Translations under genes and position numbers: made by a program
Source: SKLM01 sp964575455
GTDB lineage: Bacteria > Chloroflexota > Anaerolineae > B4-G1
Reading direction: 5' to 3'
DNA: 64,000 nt
Assembly (NCBI GenBank): GCA_964575455.1
Contig: CAZNRX010000011.1
Coordinates: forward strand, 9,726 to 73,725
In this document: in pieces, positions 41,086 to 49,969 of the stretch
Layout of the letters: every line of letters starts with the position of its first letter
Position numbering within the stretch: position 1 is the stretch's first letter
The notes under the pieces: model-generated
Databases searched by the model: none
What the model was told of the DNA's origin: nothing
Seen by the model: the letters and a program-made list of their open reading frames with translations, nothing else

Positions 41086-43884
41086 TCACTGTCGCTCGTA
41101 TTTCCCGCCGATGCCGCCGGATTGCGAATCCGGCGGGAGCCGGGCGAGGGGCGGGAGCCCGGTGAGGGGCTGGAGCCGGGTGAGGGGCTGGAGCCGGGCG
41201 AGGGACCGGAGCCGGGCGAGGGACCGGAGCCGGGCGAGGGACCGGAGCCGGGCGAGGGACCGNNNNNNNNNNNNNNNNNNNNNNNNNNNNNNNNNNNNNN
41301 NNNNNNNNNNNNNNNNNNNNNNNNNNNNNNNNNNNNNNNNNNNNNNNNNNNNNNNNNNNNNNGAGTCAGGCGAGTTCATGCTCTTCATGTTGAGTTTCGC
41401 GCCTTTCGTGTTGGGTTCGGGAGCGCCCACGTGGACGGAGGCCTCGATGACGCCGGACAACTGCCCCAGTTCGCGCGCGGCGGCCTGCAGCACAGCGTTG
41501 AAGTCGAGAGAGCGGCTGAAGCGAGCCGTCACCTCACTGAGCATACGCTCACGTCTGGCCCGACGCTGACTCTCCTCCAACAGGCGCGCGTTCTCCAGCG
41601 CCAGGGCAACCTGGGTGCTCACCTCCTCCATCAGCGCAACCTCCTCCGGTGACCAGGGCTCCTCATCAGAATCCTGCCGCAGGACGATGGAGCCGATCTC
41701 CTGTCCGCGCAGCCGGATGGGCGCAGCCAATTGGCGGCCCCCATCACCCCCTTGAGCGACCGGCTCGTGGTCAGATGATGGTACCTCCAACTCCGGCACC
41801 GAAGCAGGTGCAGCCTGCTCGACGCCCACTCTGGTGTAGCGGTAAGCAGCGGATCGGCGAGCTACTCGCTCTCGCCAGGCCTCTCGCGCCTGTTGCCCGT
41901 AAAGCCTCTCCAACTCCTGCAAGGCACGCTGGCTCTCCTCCAACAGGCGAGCGTTCTCGATAGCCACAGCCACCTGGTCAGCCATCGTCTGTAGAACGCC
42001 CACATCCTCGTCGGTAAACGCGCCCCCTTCCGTGGACTGGACGTCCAGCACACCGAGGACCTCACCTCTGACCTCCAGCGGCAGCGCCATCTCCGAGCGG
42101 GTATCGGGCAGATCGGGGTTTTCGAAGAAGACCGCGTCCGCGCCCACATCGAGCGCGATGCGCGGCTCGCCAGCACCGGCAACGTAGCCGACGATCCCTA
42201 ATCGGCCCACCTCCAGCCTGTGGCCTCGCTTGAGCATCCGCCGGCCGCCCTCCGACGAAGCGGCCCTGAGCACCGCGAACTCCCCGACATCGTCCACCAA
42301 GAAGATGCCAGCATGGTAGAAGCCGAATCTCTCGGAGATAAGCTGGACGGTCTCATCGAGGAGCTGATCCATGTCGCGGATGGTAGCGGTATCGCGCGCC
42401 ACCTCGGCCGCGGCCTCCACCTGCACCGCGCGACGCTCCAAGTCCGCCGTCCGCTGAGCCACACGCTGCTCCAGGCTGGCGTAGAGACCTTGAAGCTGTT
42501 GCGTCATCCGGTCAAACGCGTGGGCCAAGACACCGATCTCATCATCCCCCGCCTCTGGAAGCGGAGCATCCCACTCCCCAGCGCCGATCCGCTGCGCAGC
42601 CGCTGCCAAGTCCTGGATGGGGTTCGTCAAGCGCCGTCCCAGTACGAGGCCAATGGCCGCCACGACGAGCAGGATTCCGCCACCGGCTGGCAGGATACGC
42701 GTGAGCACCAAGGATCGCGTCGAGCTCTCCAACGCCGTCTCAAGGGGAGCCAGCGCCTGAAGAACAGCCTGCCGCTCCACGACGGTGGCCAGACTCCAAT
42801 TCGCGCTATCCAACGGGGCATAGGCGACGAACAACTCCCTCCCACCAACCCCCACGACATCGAAGCCCTTCGACCCACCTATCATGTCGGCCAAGACAGG
42901 ATCAAAGGGGGTCGACGCGCTCACCAGATCGGGCCACACCTCATCGGCCTCAGGGGAACGCCCCAGGACATCCTGGTAGCCCTGCTTTGGCAGGGCGATG
43001 GCGCGCCCTTCGCCGTCAAGGAGGAAAGCGTAGCCACCGCCGAGGACACTCGCCTCCTCCACGCTGGTCGCGATATTGTCAAGCGTGACGTCAATGCCGA
43101 CGCTACCTACGAACCGATCTTTGGCGTAGACGGGAGCAGCGGCCGTAACCAACAGGCCTTTTCCGGTCGCGTCAAGGTAGACGGGCGACCACACCGTCTC
43201 CCGCTCCAGGTTCTCGTCTGGGGCAGCTCCCACATACCAGGGACGTCCGGTCACTTGGAAATCCGGTGGCACAACGGCCCCCAGATCGATGTTCGGGTGG
43301 TACCGGGTGGTCTCTTGCTCTGTCGACATGTAGACGGCCACCGCATTGGGATTACCCTCGTAGGTGGGAACTAGGACAAAGTCGAGGTACGCGCTCAGCT
43401 CCAGGGCATCTATCACCTGCTCGTCGACCTCTACGAACTCGGGCACAAAGGCACTGCTGACGTCGGTCTCGGCGTTCTTGTACTGCCCATCGGGTCCAAC
43501 GAGCATCCGATCCTCGGCCTGCCAATACGCCCTATCAGCGAAAGCTTTCGGTTCACTGAAGACGCGGGCAGCATACTGAGCGACCCGCTGGGTGTCCTGG
43601 CGAACGGCGTCCAAGATGAGATCCGTCCTCTGAGCCTCCTCCACCGCCAGCTGACGAAGAGATTCCTCCGCCTGGTCACGGAGGGCGCCAGCACCGGTCT
43701 GGCGCGCAGTCTCACCGAAGCGTTGGATGGAGGTGACCGCCATGTAGCCGACAACCAGCACCGATAGCGTGGTGAGAACCAGCAACAGCAGCAGCAACCG
43801 CACTCGGATGCTCCGCCGAACGGTTGGAAGGCGCTCCGCTCTGCTGCGTGCCTCACTACGAACTGAGGCGCTTGGAGATGACAT
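41086..43884 (-). CDS. dCache-HAMP-GAF receptor without kinase, 3' end in repeat and gap
   Basis: Membrane segment, extracellular dCache domain with RPWYVGAAP and VWSPVYLDATGKGLLVTAAA, second membrane segment, HAMP, GAF1 (ERFGFYHAGIFLVDD; IALDVGADAVFFENPDLP), linker AREAWRERVARRSAAYRY, shortened GAF2 (LAAPIRLRGQEIGSIVLRQD) and C-terminal module RMLSEVTARFSRSLDFNAVL. RxWY and YxD match the amino-acid-binding dCache motif. After about residue 840 the frame reads NTKGAKLNMKSMNSPD (family 1), then the N gap, then RSLARL hexapeptides from an 18-bp minisatellite. The true stop is therefore unknown; the one given assumes the gap keeps frame. The N-terminus (SASVRSEARSRAER) is encoded by family 2. 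GGAGGAG precedes the ATG. Confidence 0.8.
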   Translation of the reverse strand: MSSPSASVRSEARSRAERLPTVRRSIRVRLLLLLLVLTTLSVLVVGYMAVTSIQRFGETARQTGAGALRDQAEESLRQLAVEEAQRTDLILDAVRQDTQRVAQYAARVFSEPKAFADRAYWQAEDRMLVGPDGQYKNAETDVSSAFVPEFVEVDEQVIDALELSAYLDFVLVPTYEGNPNAVAVYMSTEQETTRYHPNIDLGAVVPPDFQVTGRPWYVGAAPDENLERETVWSPVYLDATGKGLLVTAAAPVYAKDRFVGSVGIDVTLDNIATSVEEASVLGGGYAFLLDGEGRAIALPKQGYQDVLGRSPEADEVWPDLVSASTPFDPVLADMIGGSKGFDVVGVGGRELFVAYAPLDSANWSLATVVERQAVLQALAPLETALESSTRSLVLTRILPAGGGILLVVAAIGLVLGRRLTNPIQDLAAAAQRIGAGEWDAPLPEAGDDEIGVLAHAFDRMTQQLQGLYASLEQRVAQRTADLERRAVQVEAAAEVARDTATIRDMDQLLDETVQLISERFGFYHAGIFLVDDVGEFAVLRAASSEGGRRMLKRGHRLEVGRLGIVGYVAGAGEPRIALDVGADAVFFENPDLPDTRSEMALPLEVRGEVLGVLDVQSTEGGAFTDEDVGVLQTMADQVAVAIENARLLEESQRALQELERLYGQQAREAWRERVARRSAAYRYTRVGVEQAAPASVPELEVPSSDHEPVAQGGDGGRQLAAPIRLRGQEIGSIVLRQDSDEEPWSPEEVALMEEVSTQVALALENARLLEESQRRARRERMLSEVTARFSRSLDFNAVLQAAARELGQLSGVIEASVHVGAPEPNTKGAKLNMKSMNSPDXXXXXXXXXXXXXXXXXXXXXXXXXXXXXXXXXXRSLARLRSLARLRSLARLRSLARLQPLTRLQPLTGLPPLARLPPDSQSGGIGGKYERQ
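41135..41262. repeat. 18-bp minisatellite, at least seven units
   Basis: Units of the form GGAGCCGGGCGAGGGACC repeat every 18 bases, diverged at the left end and identical toward the gap. Plus-strand reading is EPGEGP, minus-strand RSLARL. The array continues into the N run, which explains the assembly break. Confidence 0.9.
41263..41362. other. Assembly gap (100 N)
   Basis: Exactly 100 N, a placeholder length. It interrupts the minisatellite; its other flank begins with family-1 repeat, so the real repeat array length and the reading frame across it are unknown. Confidence 0.98.
41376..41413. repeat. Family 1 repeat at a receptor 3' end
   Basis: CATGCTCTTCATGTTGAGTT and GCGCCTTTCGTGTTGGG; encodes PNTKGAKLNMKSMN after the last native residues of the receptor. 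Confidence 0.7.
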
Positions 43885-43993
43885 CAGTTACTCCTCCTCG
43901 CTTGGGCGGCACTCCGCTCTGCTACGTGCCTCACTACGAACATGGGCTGCACTCCGTCCCCCGAGCTCTTCGCTGTGTGCTTCACTACGAACC
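43826..43993. repeat. Dispersed repeat family 2, three copies at a receptor junction
   Basis: GGCGCTCCGCTCTGCTGCGT GCCTCACTACGAAC-type units (written in two parts) at about 43828, 43909 and 43946 fill the space between two receptor genes; the first encodes the N-terminus of the downstream one. Confidence 0.7.
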
Positions 43994-44009
43994 TCCCGTG
44001 GCCACGAAC

Positions 44010-47000
44010 TCAGGCGCCGTCTCCATCCTCGATCTCCAGCTCGATCCAGGCGTCTGATGCTCGTAACGATCTGCCCAGCTCACGGACCGCGGTGCGCAAG
44101 ATGGTATCGACATCCACGGAGCTCCAAACCTGGGAGCTGATATCAGCGCTCAATCGCTCCGACTCTGCACGGCGTCGTGTATCCTCAAGAAGCCGCATCC
44201 TCTCCAGAGCGAGGGCCGCCTGGTCGGCCAAGGTCTCGTAGAGACGGATCTCGCGCTCATTGAACTCATAGGGCGCATCCAACGATTGGATGAGCAGCAA
44301 GCCCAAACACTGCTCGCCAAAAAATAGCGAAATAGCAGCCGCCGCCCGGATACCCAGTCTCTCTCCCAGCGCGTGGCGAGAGATGTCGTCCAGCTCCGTC
44401 GACGTCGTCACGTCGTAGAAGACGTATCGAGATACCTGATCGAACTCCATATCCGGCGGACTGAGTACATCGCCAAGGATCGGAATCTGCAGCGCTCCTG
44501 GTCTTTCGTCCACGCTCCACCGGTCACCAATCCCGGTCGGTTCGTCTACACCCGGCTCCCACGCGGCCTCGACCACCACAACAAGCTCATCCTCGGGCAA
44601 GCGTATCGACCCGCTAGTAGGATCCACCAGGGCCAGATCGCAGCGATCGATCTGCGGCGCGAGCACGTAATCGGTGATAGCGCGCAGGAGCTCGTCGGGC
44701 GAGTCCGCCGCACCGATAGCCTCACTGGCACGGTAGAGCACCTCCGTCTCGCTCAGCGCTCTCTGCGTCTCCTGGAAGAGCCGGGCGCTCTCGAGCGCTT
44801 GCCCCGCCCGATCCACGACCTCCCGAATAAGCGCTTCCTCCTGCGGCGTGGGCGAACGATCGCCCAACTTGAGCCTCAACCTGCCGACGGGATCGCCACG
44901 GACACGAAGCAGGGTGGTCAGCTGAGCTTCCTCGTCCTCTGGGGTAGACGATCGCGCTTGATCCTCCGTGCGAGCTACCACTCTGGCACCATCGTACACG
45001 TAGCCCCATCCGGGGCGCGACTCTGTGATCCGCTCCCATCCTCGCCGACTCTCGCGACGCAGCAAGGACTGGATCTCCTGAACCCGCTCCTCCGCCTCGT
45101 CCAACAAACGAGCGTTTTCAATGGCAAGCGCCACCTGGTCCGCCATGGTCTGCAAGACCGCTACGTCCTCGTCGTCAAAGGCAGCCGCCTCGACGGACTG
45201 AACGTCGAGGACACCGATCAACTCACCTCGGGCTCGAAGCGGCAGGGCCATCTCCGAGCGTGTGCGGGACAGGTCCGGGTTGTCGAAGTAGACTGCATCC
45301 TCACCTACGTCCAGCGCAATTCGGGGCTCGGCTGTGCCAGCGACGTAGCCCACAATGCCCACCTCTCCCACCTTCAAGCGATGCTGTCTGGCGAGCATTC
45401 GCTGGCCGCCCTCCGACGAAGCAGCCCTCAACACGGCGTAGTCCCGGCTCTCATCCACGAGGAAGATGCCAGCGTGGTAGAAGCCGAACCGATCGGAGAT
45501 GAGCCGCACCGTCTCATCAAGCAGTTGATCCACATCTTGAATGGCTGCGGCCTCTCTGGCCACGCGGGCAGAGGTCTCGAGCTGAATGGCCCTCTGGCGC
45601 AGGTCACGCGTCTGGGCAGCCACCTTATCCTCCAGCTCACGATAGAGAGCCCGCAGCTCCTCCGTCATCCGCTTGAAGGCATCCGCCAACGTCCCGATCT
45701 CGTCACTCGTCGCCCGAGGCAGTGAGACGTCCCAGTTGCCAGCGCCGATTTGCTCAGCAACCGCAGCGATCTCCTGAATAGGCTGGGTCATTCGGCGAGC
45801 GATGAACAAGCCAACCGCGGCGACAACGGCAAGGATGACCGCGGCGAGCGGCAAGAGACGCATCAGAACCATTGAACGGGTGGAACGATTCAGGTCCGAC
45901 TCCAGTGAAGCGAGGGCCTGGAGCACGGACTGCGTTTCCACAACGTTGGCGAGGCTCCAGCCCGTGGCCTCCAGCGGGGCATAGGCCACGTACAGCTCGC
46001 GTCCGCCGACGGTCAGCGTCTCGAAGCCACGGGAACCGGCCATCATATCGCTCAAGACCGGCGCAAATGGCGTCTCGCTCTGGCCCAGATCAGCTCCTAC
46101 CTCTTCAGGGTCCGGCTCTCGCCCGAGGATATCCCGGTATCCCTCCTCCGGCAGGGCGATGGCTTGGCCCTGATCGTCGATCAAGAAGCCATAGCCGCTC
46201 CCAAGCAGCCGCGTCTCCTTGACACTGGCGGCGATATCCTCCAACGTAACGTCCACACCAACGGCTGCCAGAAACTCATCATCAACGTAGACCGGAGCAG
46301 CGGCCGTGACCATTAACCCCTTGCCGGTGGCATCAGCATAGACCGGCGTCCAGACGACCTCCCGGTCGGGGTTGTTCGCCGGACCAGCGCCTATGTACCA
46401 GGGGCGCTCGGTCACTGTGAAGTCTGGAGGGACGACGCTGCCAAGGCTAATATTGGGGTAATACTGGGTCGTCTCGTACTCAGTCCCCATGTAGATGGCT
46501 ACGGTATTGGCGTCCTCCTCATACGCGGGGGCAAACACAAGATCGAGGTAGGCACCAAGCTCAAGAACATCCTTGACCTCCTCGTCGACATCGACGAAGT
46601 GAGGAACGAAGGCGCTGCTGACATCCTCCTCGCCGTTCATGTATTGCCCATCAGACGCCACGAACATGTGATCCTCGGCCTGCCAGTAGCTCCCGTCCCC
46701 AAAGCGGTCCTGGTTCTCGAAGATCCGCTCGGCATACTGAGCCACCTTTCTAGCATCGCGCTCCACGCCGCTGAGGACGAGCTCATTCTTCTGCACGTCG
46801 CCCAAGGTCACCTGTCGGAGGTATTCCCTGGCCTGAGCCCGCAGGGCCTCGGCGCTGGTCTGACGCGCGCTTCTCCCGATGCGCTGCACCGAGTGTATAC
46901 CCAGATACCCGACCGCGAGCACAGCAACGGTGGTCAACCCCAACAGCAGCATCAGGAGTCGCGACCGAATGCTACGCCGCCTCACACTCTGGGGGCGTGG

Positions 47001-47024
47001 GCGCCCTGGCGCTGAAGAACCCAT
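44010..47024 (-). CDS. dCache-HAMP-GAF-GAF receptor without kinase, 1004 aa
   Basis: Membrane segment (LLMLLLGLTTVAVLAVGYLG), dCache domain with RPWYIGAGP and VWTPVYADATGKGLMVTAAA (amino-acid-type RxWY/YxD motif), second membrane segment, HAMP, GAF1 (DRFGFYHAGIFLVDE; IALDVGEDAVYFDNPDLS), linker SRRGWERITESRPGWGYVYD, shortened GAF2 (LRVRGDPVGRLRLKLG), then a complete third GAF (LAPQIDRCDLALVDP; AAISLFFGEQCLGLLLIQS) not present in most neighbours, and C-terminal module RLSADISSQVWSSVDVDTIL. GGAGGAGG precedes the ATG, three bases after the upstream stop. Closest in layout to the 41086-43884 receptor, hence a likely local duplicate. Confidence 0.9.
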   Translation of the reverse strand: MGSSAPGRPRPQSVRRRSIRSRLLMLLLGLTTVAVLAVGYLGIHSVQRIGRSARQTSAEALRAQAREYLRQVTLGDVQKNELVLSGVERDARKVAQYAERIFENQDRFGDGSYWQAEDHMFVASDGQYMNGEEDVSSAFVPHFVDVDEEVKDVLELGAYLDLVFAPAYEEDANTVAIYMGTEYETTQYYPNISLGSVVPPDFTVTERPWYIGAGPANNPDREVVWTPVYADATGKGLMVTAAAPVYVDDEFLAAVGVDVTLEDIAASVKETRLLGSGYGFLIDDQGQAIALPEEGYRDILGREPDPEEVGADLGQSETPFAPVLSDMMAGSRGFETLTVGGRELYVAYAPLEATGWSLANVVETQSVLQALASLESDLNRSTRSMVLMRLLPLAAVILAVVAAVGLFIARRMTQPIQEIAAVAEQIGAGNWDVSLPRATSDEIGTLADAFKRMTEELRALYRELEDKVAAQTRDLRQRAIQLETSARVAREAAAIQDVDQLLDETVRLISDRFGFYHAGIFLVDESRDYAVLRAASSEGGQRMLARQHRLKVGEVGIVGYVAGTAEPRIALDVGEDAVYFDNPDLSRTRSEMALPLRARGELIGVLDVQSVEAAAFDDEDVAVLQTMADQVALAIENARLLDEAEERVQEIQSLLRRESRRGWERITESRPGWGYVYDGARVVARTEDQARSSTPEDEEAQLTTLLRVRGDPVGRLRLKLGDRSPTPQEEALIREVVDRAGQALESARLFQETQRALSETEVLYRASEAIGAADSPDELLRAITDYVLAPQIDRCDLALVDPTSGSIRLPEDELVVVVEAAWEPGVDEPTGIGDRWSVDERPGALQIPILGDVLSPPDMEFDQVSRYVFYDVTTSTELDDISRHALGERLGIRAAAAISLFFGEQCLGLLLIQSLDAPYEFNEREIRLYETLADQAALALERMRLLEDTRRRAESERLSADISSQVWSSVDVDTILRTAVRELGRSLRASDAWIELEIEDGDGA

Positions 47025-47027
47025 AGC

Positions 47028-49901
47028 CTATCCCTCCTCCTTACCAGCAGAACGACCGCCGCCTGGCGCAACCCCGCCGTTGCCGCCGTCCGACGACCGA
47101 GTCAGCTCAACGCTGGCCAGCTCTGCGTCTAGCACACGGCCAATCTCGTGCACGGTTGTCTTCAGGATCGTGTCCGGATCGAGCGAAGCCCTCAGCCGGC
47201 CAGTGATCTCGGCAACCATCTGCTCGCGAGCGGCACGGGTCTGGGTCTCCTGGTAGAGGCGAGCGCTCTCTAGAGAGACAGCCATCTGCTCCACAAGAGA
47301 CTCCAACGTCTCGATCTCCTCATCGGTCCACGGCCCCGCCTCCGCCGGTTTGTAGGTATCCAGAACACCTATCACCTTGCCGGCCACCTTGATCGGCACA
47401 GCCAACGGCTGCACATCGGCTGAGCGCTTATCATTGTCATCGCTGGAGACCTGTACCTCTTCGAGACGAGCCGTCCTTCCCGCACGGAAGGCCTCCTCCA
47501 TCTCGGGTCGCCAGACAGACTCGGCGTGAATCACGCCTCGCTCATCACTATGATAGCCCAGTCCGGGCTGGGATCGCAGCAGTTCGGCCCACGCCTCACG
47601 GCTCATCTCCGCCGAAGCGCGGCGAGCAGCCAGCAAGGACTCCTCGGCCTCGGTGAAGAGGTAGGCGTTGTCGAGCGCGACAGCGACCTGGTCGGCCATC
47701 GTCTGCAACACCGTGACGGTGTCCTCATCGAAAGCAGCGGGCTCTTCACTCTGAACCGTTATGGCGCCGAATATGCGACCTCGCGACTGCAGAGGAAGAG
47801 CCGCCTCGGAGCGCGTCCTCGGCAGAAGCGGATTGTCAAAGCGGACGGCCTCGGCACCGACATCCAAGGCGATACGCGCCTGGCGACGCGCCACGCACTG
47901 ACCGATCATCGACTCGCCGCCCACTCGCAGCCTGTGTCCCTGCGCCAGCATCTCCTGACCCGCTTCGCCGGTACCGGCACGAAGCTCGGCCCACTCCCCC
48001 CGCTCATCAAGGAAGAAGAGACCCACGTAGTAGAGGTCAAATCGATCGTGGACCAAATCGACCACCGCCTGGATGAGCGTCTCAGCGTCCAGCATGGTCG
48101 AGGCTGCGTGCCCAACCTCGGCGGATGCCTCCAGATAGGCGGAGCGGATCTCCAGCTCCTGCGTGCGCTGTGCCACGCGCTGCTCCAGCTGGCCGATCAA
48201 GCCACGCAGCTGAGACGTCATGGTATTGAAGGCCTCGGCCAGTGCGCCGATCTCGTCGTGCCGTCCAACCTGAGCCTGTTGCTCTAGATCACCGGCGGCG
48301 ACATCGGAAGCTACATCAGCCAGTTCACTGAGAGGATCACCAATGCCTCGGGCGATGGAGAGCGACACCGCTCCAGCAATCAGCACAGCCACGAGAGAAA
48401 TGAACACGCTGTGCCTCATGGTCGTGTTAACCGCCCTGAAAGCCTCGGCTCGGCTCTGTTCGGCGAGCAGCCCGACCTGCAGATCTGGCAACCATCGATA
48501 GACGCCAATGACCGAGCTGCCTTGGTAGTTGAGGTACGTGCCAGCCCCTTCCACCTGCTCCTCAAGCACCGCCTGCGCGCCTTCCGTCTGCACCGTCTTA
48601 CCGATCTCACCCGAGCGAGAGGGAGTCACCATGCGATGATCCTCATCGACCAAGTAGGTCTCACCGGTCTCACCCAGGCTCTCCTGCTCGCCCAAGCGCA
48701 TGAGCGTGTCCAACGTCGCGGGATTGGCGTTCCCGGCGACAACCCCGAGAAGCCGGCCGTAATCGCCAATGATGGGGCGAGAGACGAAGATCGCGGCCTG
48801 CCCGAGGGCATCACTGTATTCAAGGGGCGCGAGGAAGGGTCTCTGAGTCCCCCTCCTGAAGTAGGGCTCCTCAGCCAGAACCTCGCTCGCCAGGGCGGGA
48901 TCGCTGGAGACGAGAACCTGCCCATCGCGATCCATGAAGAAGACGACGTCGAAGGCAGGCTCCCGCTTGAGCCACTGATCGAACCTGTAGAGCAAAGAGG
49001 AGGAAGCCTCCTCGTACTCCTGAGAATCTGCCGGCGCGTCGACGAGCGTTTCTAGGGTCGTGGCCAGTTCAGCCTCCACAAAACGATGTTCCGGCGCCTG
49101 GCCCACAGCGCCCGCGAGGGCGTCCTTCATATCGGACATCCATCCATCGATCTCGATCTGACGGAGCGAAGCGACAAGCTCCAGGCGATCAATGGCCTGC
49201 TCACGGCCATTCCGAAGCCCGATGATGATGGTTCCAACGCTGATAGCGAGGGCGGTCAACAGCACGGTGGCGACAGAGAGAATCAGCAGTCGAGCACGGA
49301 TGGTCGTGACCTCGCGGTAGGCAAGAACGCCCTGCCAGATCAGAACCAGGACCAGAAGCACGTTGGCGACGGGTACATAGACCCGCAAGAGCGGAGATTG
49401 CCGGATGTCGAAGCGCGGCAAAGGCTCAAGCTGGTTGATGAGAAGGATGGAGAGGCCAAAACAGCCCAAGAGGATCAGCCAGCCCCTCCACTTCCGAGGG
49501 AGCAGAGCACCTCCCACAGAGAGTATGAGGAACGTGCCGCTCACCACCATGTACGGCGTCGCATGGGACCAAGCCAGCTCACCAGTGGCATAGACAGTGG
49601 CCAAGGCGATCAGCAGGAGGTATCCGGCAGCATCGATCCTGCCTCCCCGCGCCAGGGCAAGTGCCAGGAAGGCCAGCAGAAGCCCCAGGAGAATCGCCCC
49701 TCCGGCTAGCAGCAACTGCCAGGCGCCAACGCGCAGGTAGGCGATGACGTAAAAGCCAACAGTGGTCAGGGCAGCGATAGCAAAGGCGATGATGTAGCGT
49801 CGGAGGGTTGTGATGCGACGCATCTGCGCAACTCCGCTTGGAGCCGCCATCCCACCTGCAGGCCGATTAGCCCCGCTAGATCTATTCAATGGTGTGGTCA
49901 T
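47028..49901 (-). CDS. Seven-helix plus Cache-HAMP-GAF receptor without kinase, 957 aa
   Basis: An N-terminal block of about six membrane helices (residues 35-200, MASE-like) is followed by another membrane segment, a Cache-type extracellular domain (FDVVFFMDRDGQVLVSSDPA, EEPYFRRG, AIFVSRPIIGDYGRLLGV), a further membrane segment, HAMP, a diverged GAF1 (DRFDLYYVGLFFLDE; IALDVGAEAVRFDNPLLP), linker MSREAWAELLRSQPGLGYHS, shortened GAF2 (LAVPIKVAGKVIGVLDTYKP) and C-terminal module QMVAEITGRLRASLDPDTIL. No output domain. GGGAGG precedes the ATG. The protein could sense both a membrane or energy signal through the helices and an external ligand through Cache. Confidence 0.88.
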   Translation of the reverse strand: MTTPLNRSSGANRPAGGMAAPSGVAQMRRITTLRRYIIAFAIAALTTVGFYVIAYLRVGAWQLLLAGGAILLGLLLAFLALALARGGRIDAAGYLLLIALATVYATGELAWSHATPYMVVSGTFLILSVGGALLPRKWRGWLILLGCFGLSILLINQLEPLPRFDIRQSPLLRVYVPVANVLLVLVLIWQGVLAYREVTTIRARLLILSVATVLLTALAISVGTIIIGLRNGREQAIDRLELVASLRQIEIDGWMSDMKDALAGAVGQAPEHRFVEAELATTLETLVDAPADSQEYEEASSSLLYRFDQWLKREPAFDVVFFMDRDGQVLVSSDPALASEVLAEEPYFRRGTQRPFLAPLEYSDALGQAAIFVSRPIIGDYGRLLGVVAGNANPATLDTLMRLGEQESLGETGETYLVDEDHRMVTPSRSGEIGKTVQTEGAQAVLEEQVEGAGTYLNYQGSSVIGVYRWLPDLQVGLLAEQSRAEAFRAVNTTMRHSVFISLVAVLIAGAVSLSIARGIGDPLSELADVASDVAAGDLEQQAQVGRHDEIGALAEAFNTMTSQLRGLIGQLEQRVAQRTQELEIRSAYLEASAEVGHAASTMLDAETLIQAVVDLVHDRFDLYYVGLFFLDERGEWAELRAGTGEAGQEMLAQGHRLRVGGESMIGQCVARRQARIALDVGAEAVRFDNPLLPRTRSEAALPLQSRGRIFGAITVQSEEPAAFDEDTVTVLQTMADQVAVALDNAYLFTEAEESLLAARRASAEMSREAWAELLRSQPGLGYHSDERGVIHAESVWRPEMEEAFRAGRTARLEEVQVSSDDNDKRSADVQPLAVPIKVAGKVIGVLDTYKPAEAGPWTDEEIETLESLVEQMAVSLESARLYQETQTRAAREQMVAEITGRLRASLDPDTILKTTVHEIGRVLDAELASVELTRSSDGGNGGVAPGGGRSAGKEEG

Positions 49902-49931
49902 ACGTTCCTCCCTCGACGGAACCCCGGCTAT

Positions 49932-49956
49932 TTGCGTTTCGTGCTCTTCGTGTTAC
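49932..49956. repeat. Family 1 repeat between two receptor genes
   Basis: TTGCGTTTCGTGCTCTTCGT and GTTACGAG in the 68-base space between receptor genes. Confidence 0.7.
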
Positions 49957-49969
49957 GAGCGTTGACTGA

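Noticed and set aside
41263..41362. The 100-base N run as biological low-complexity sequence
   Set aside because: Exactly 100 N is a scaffolding placeholder; its true length and content are unknown.
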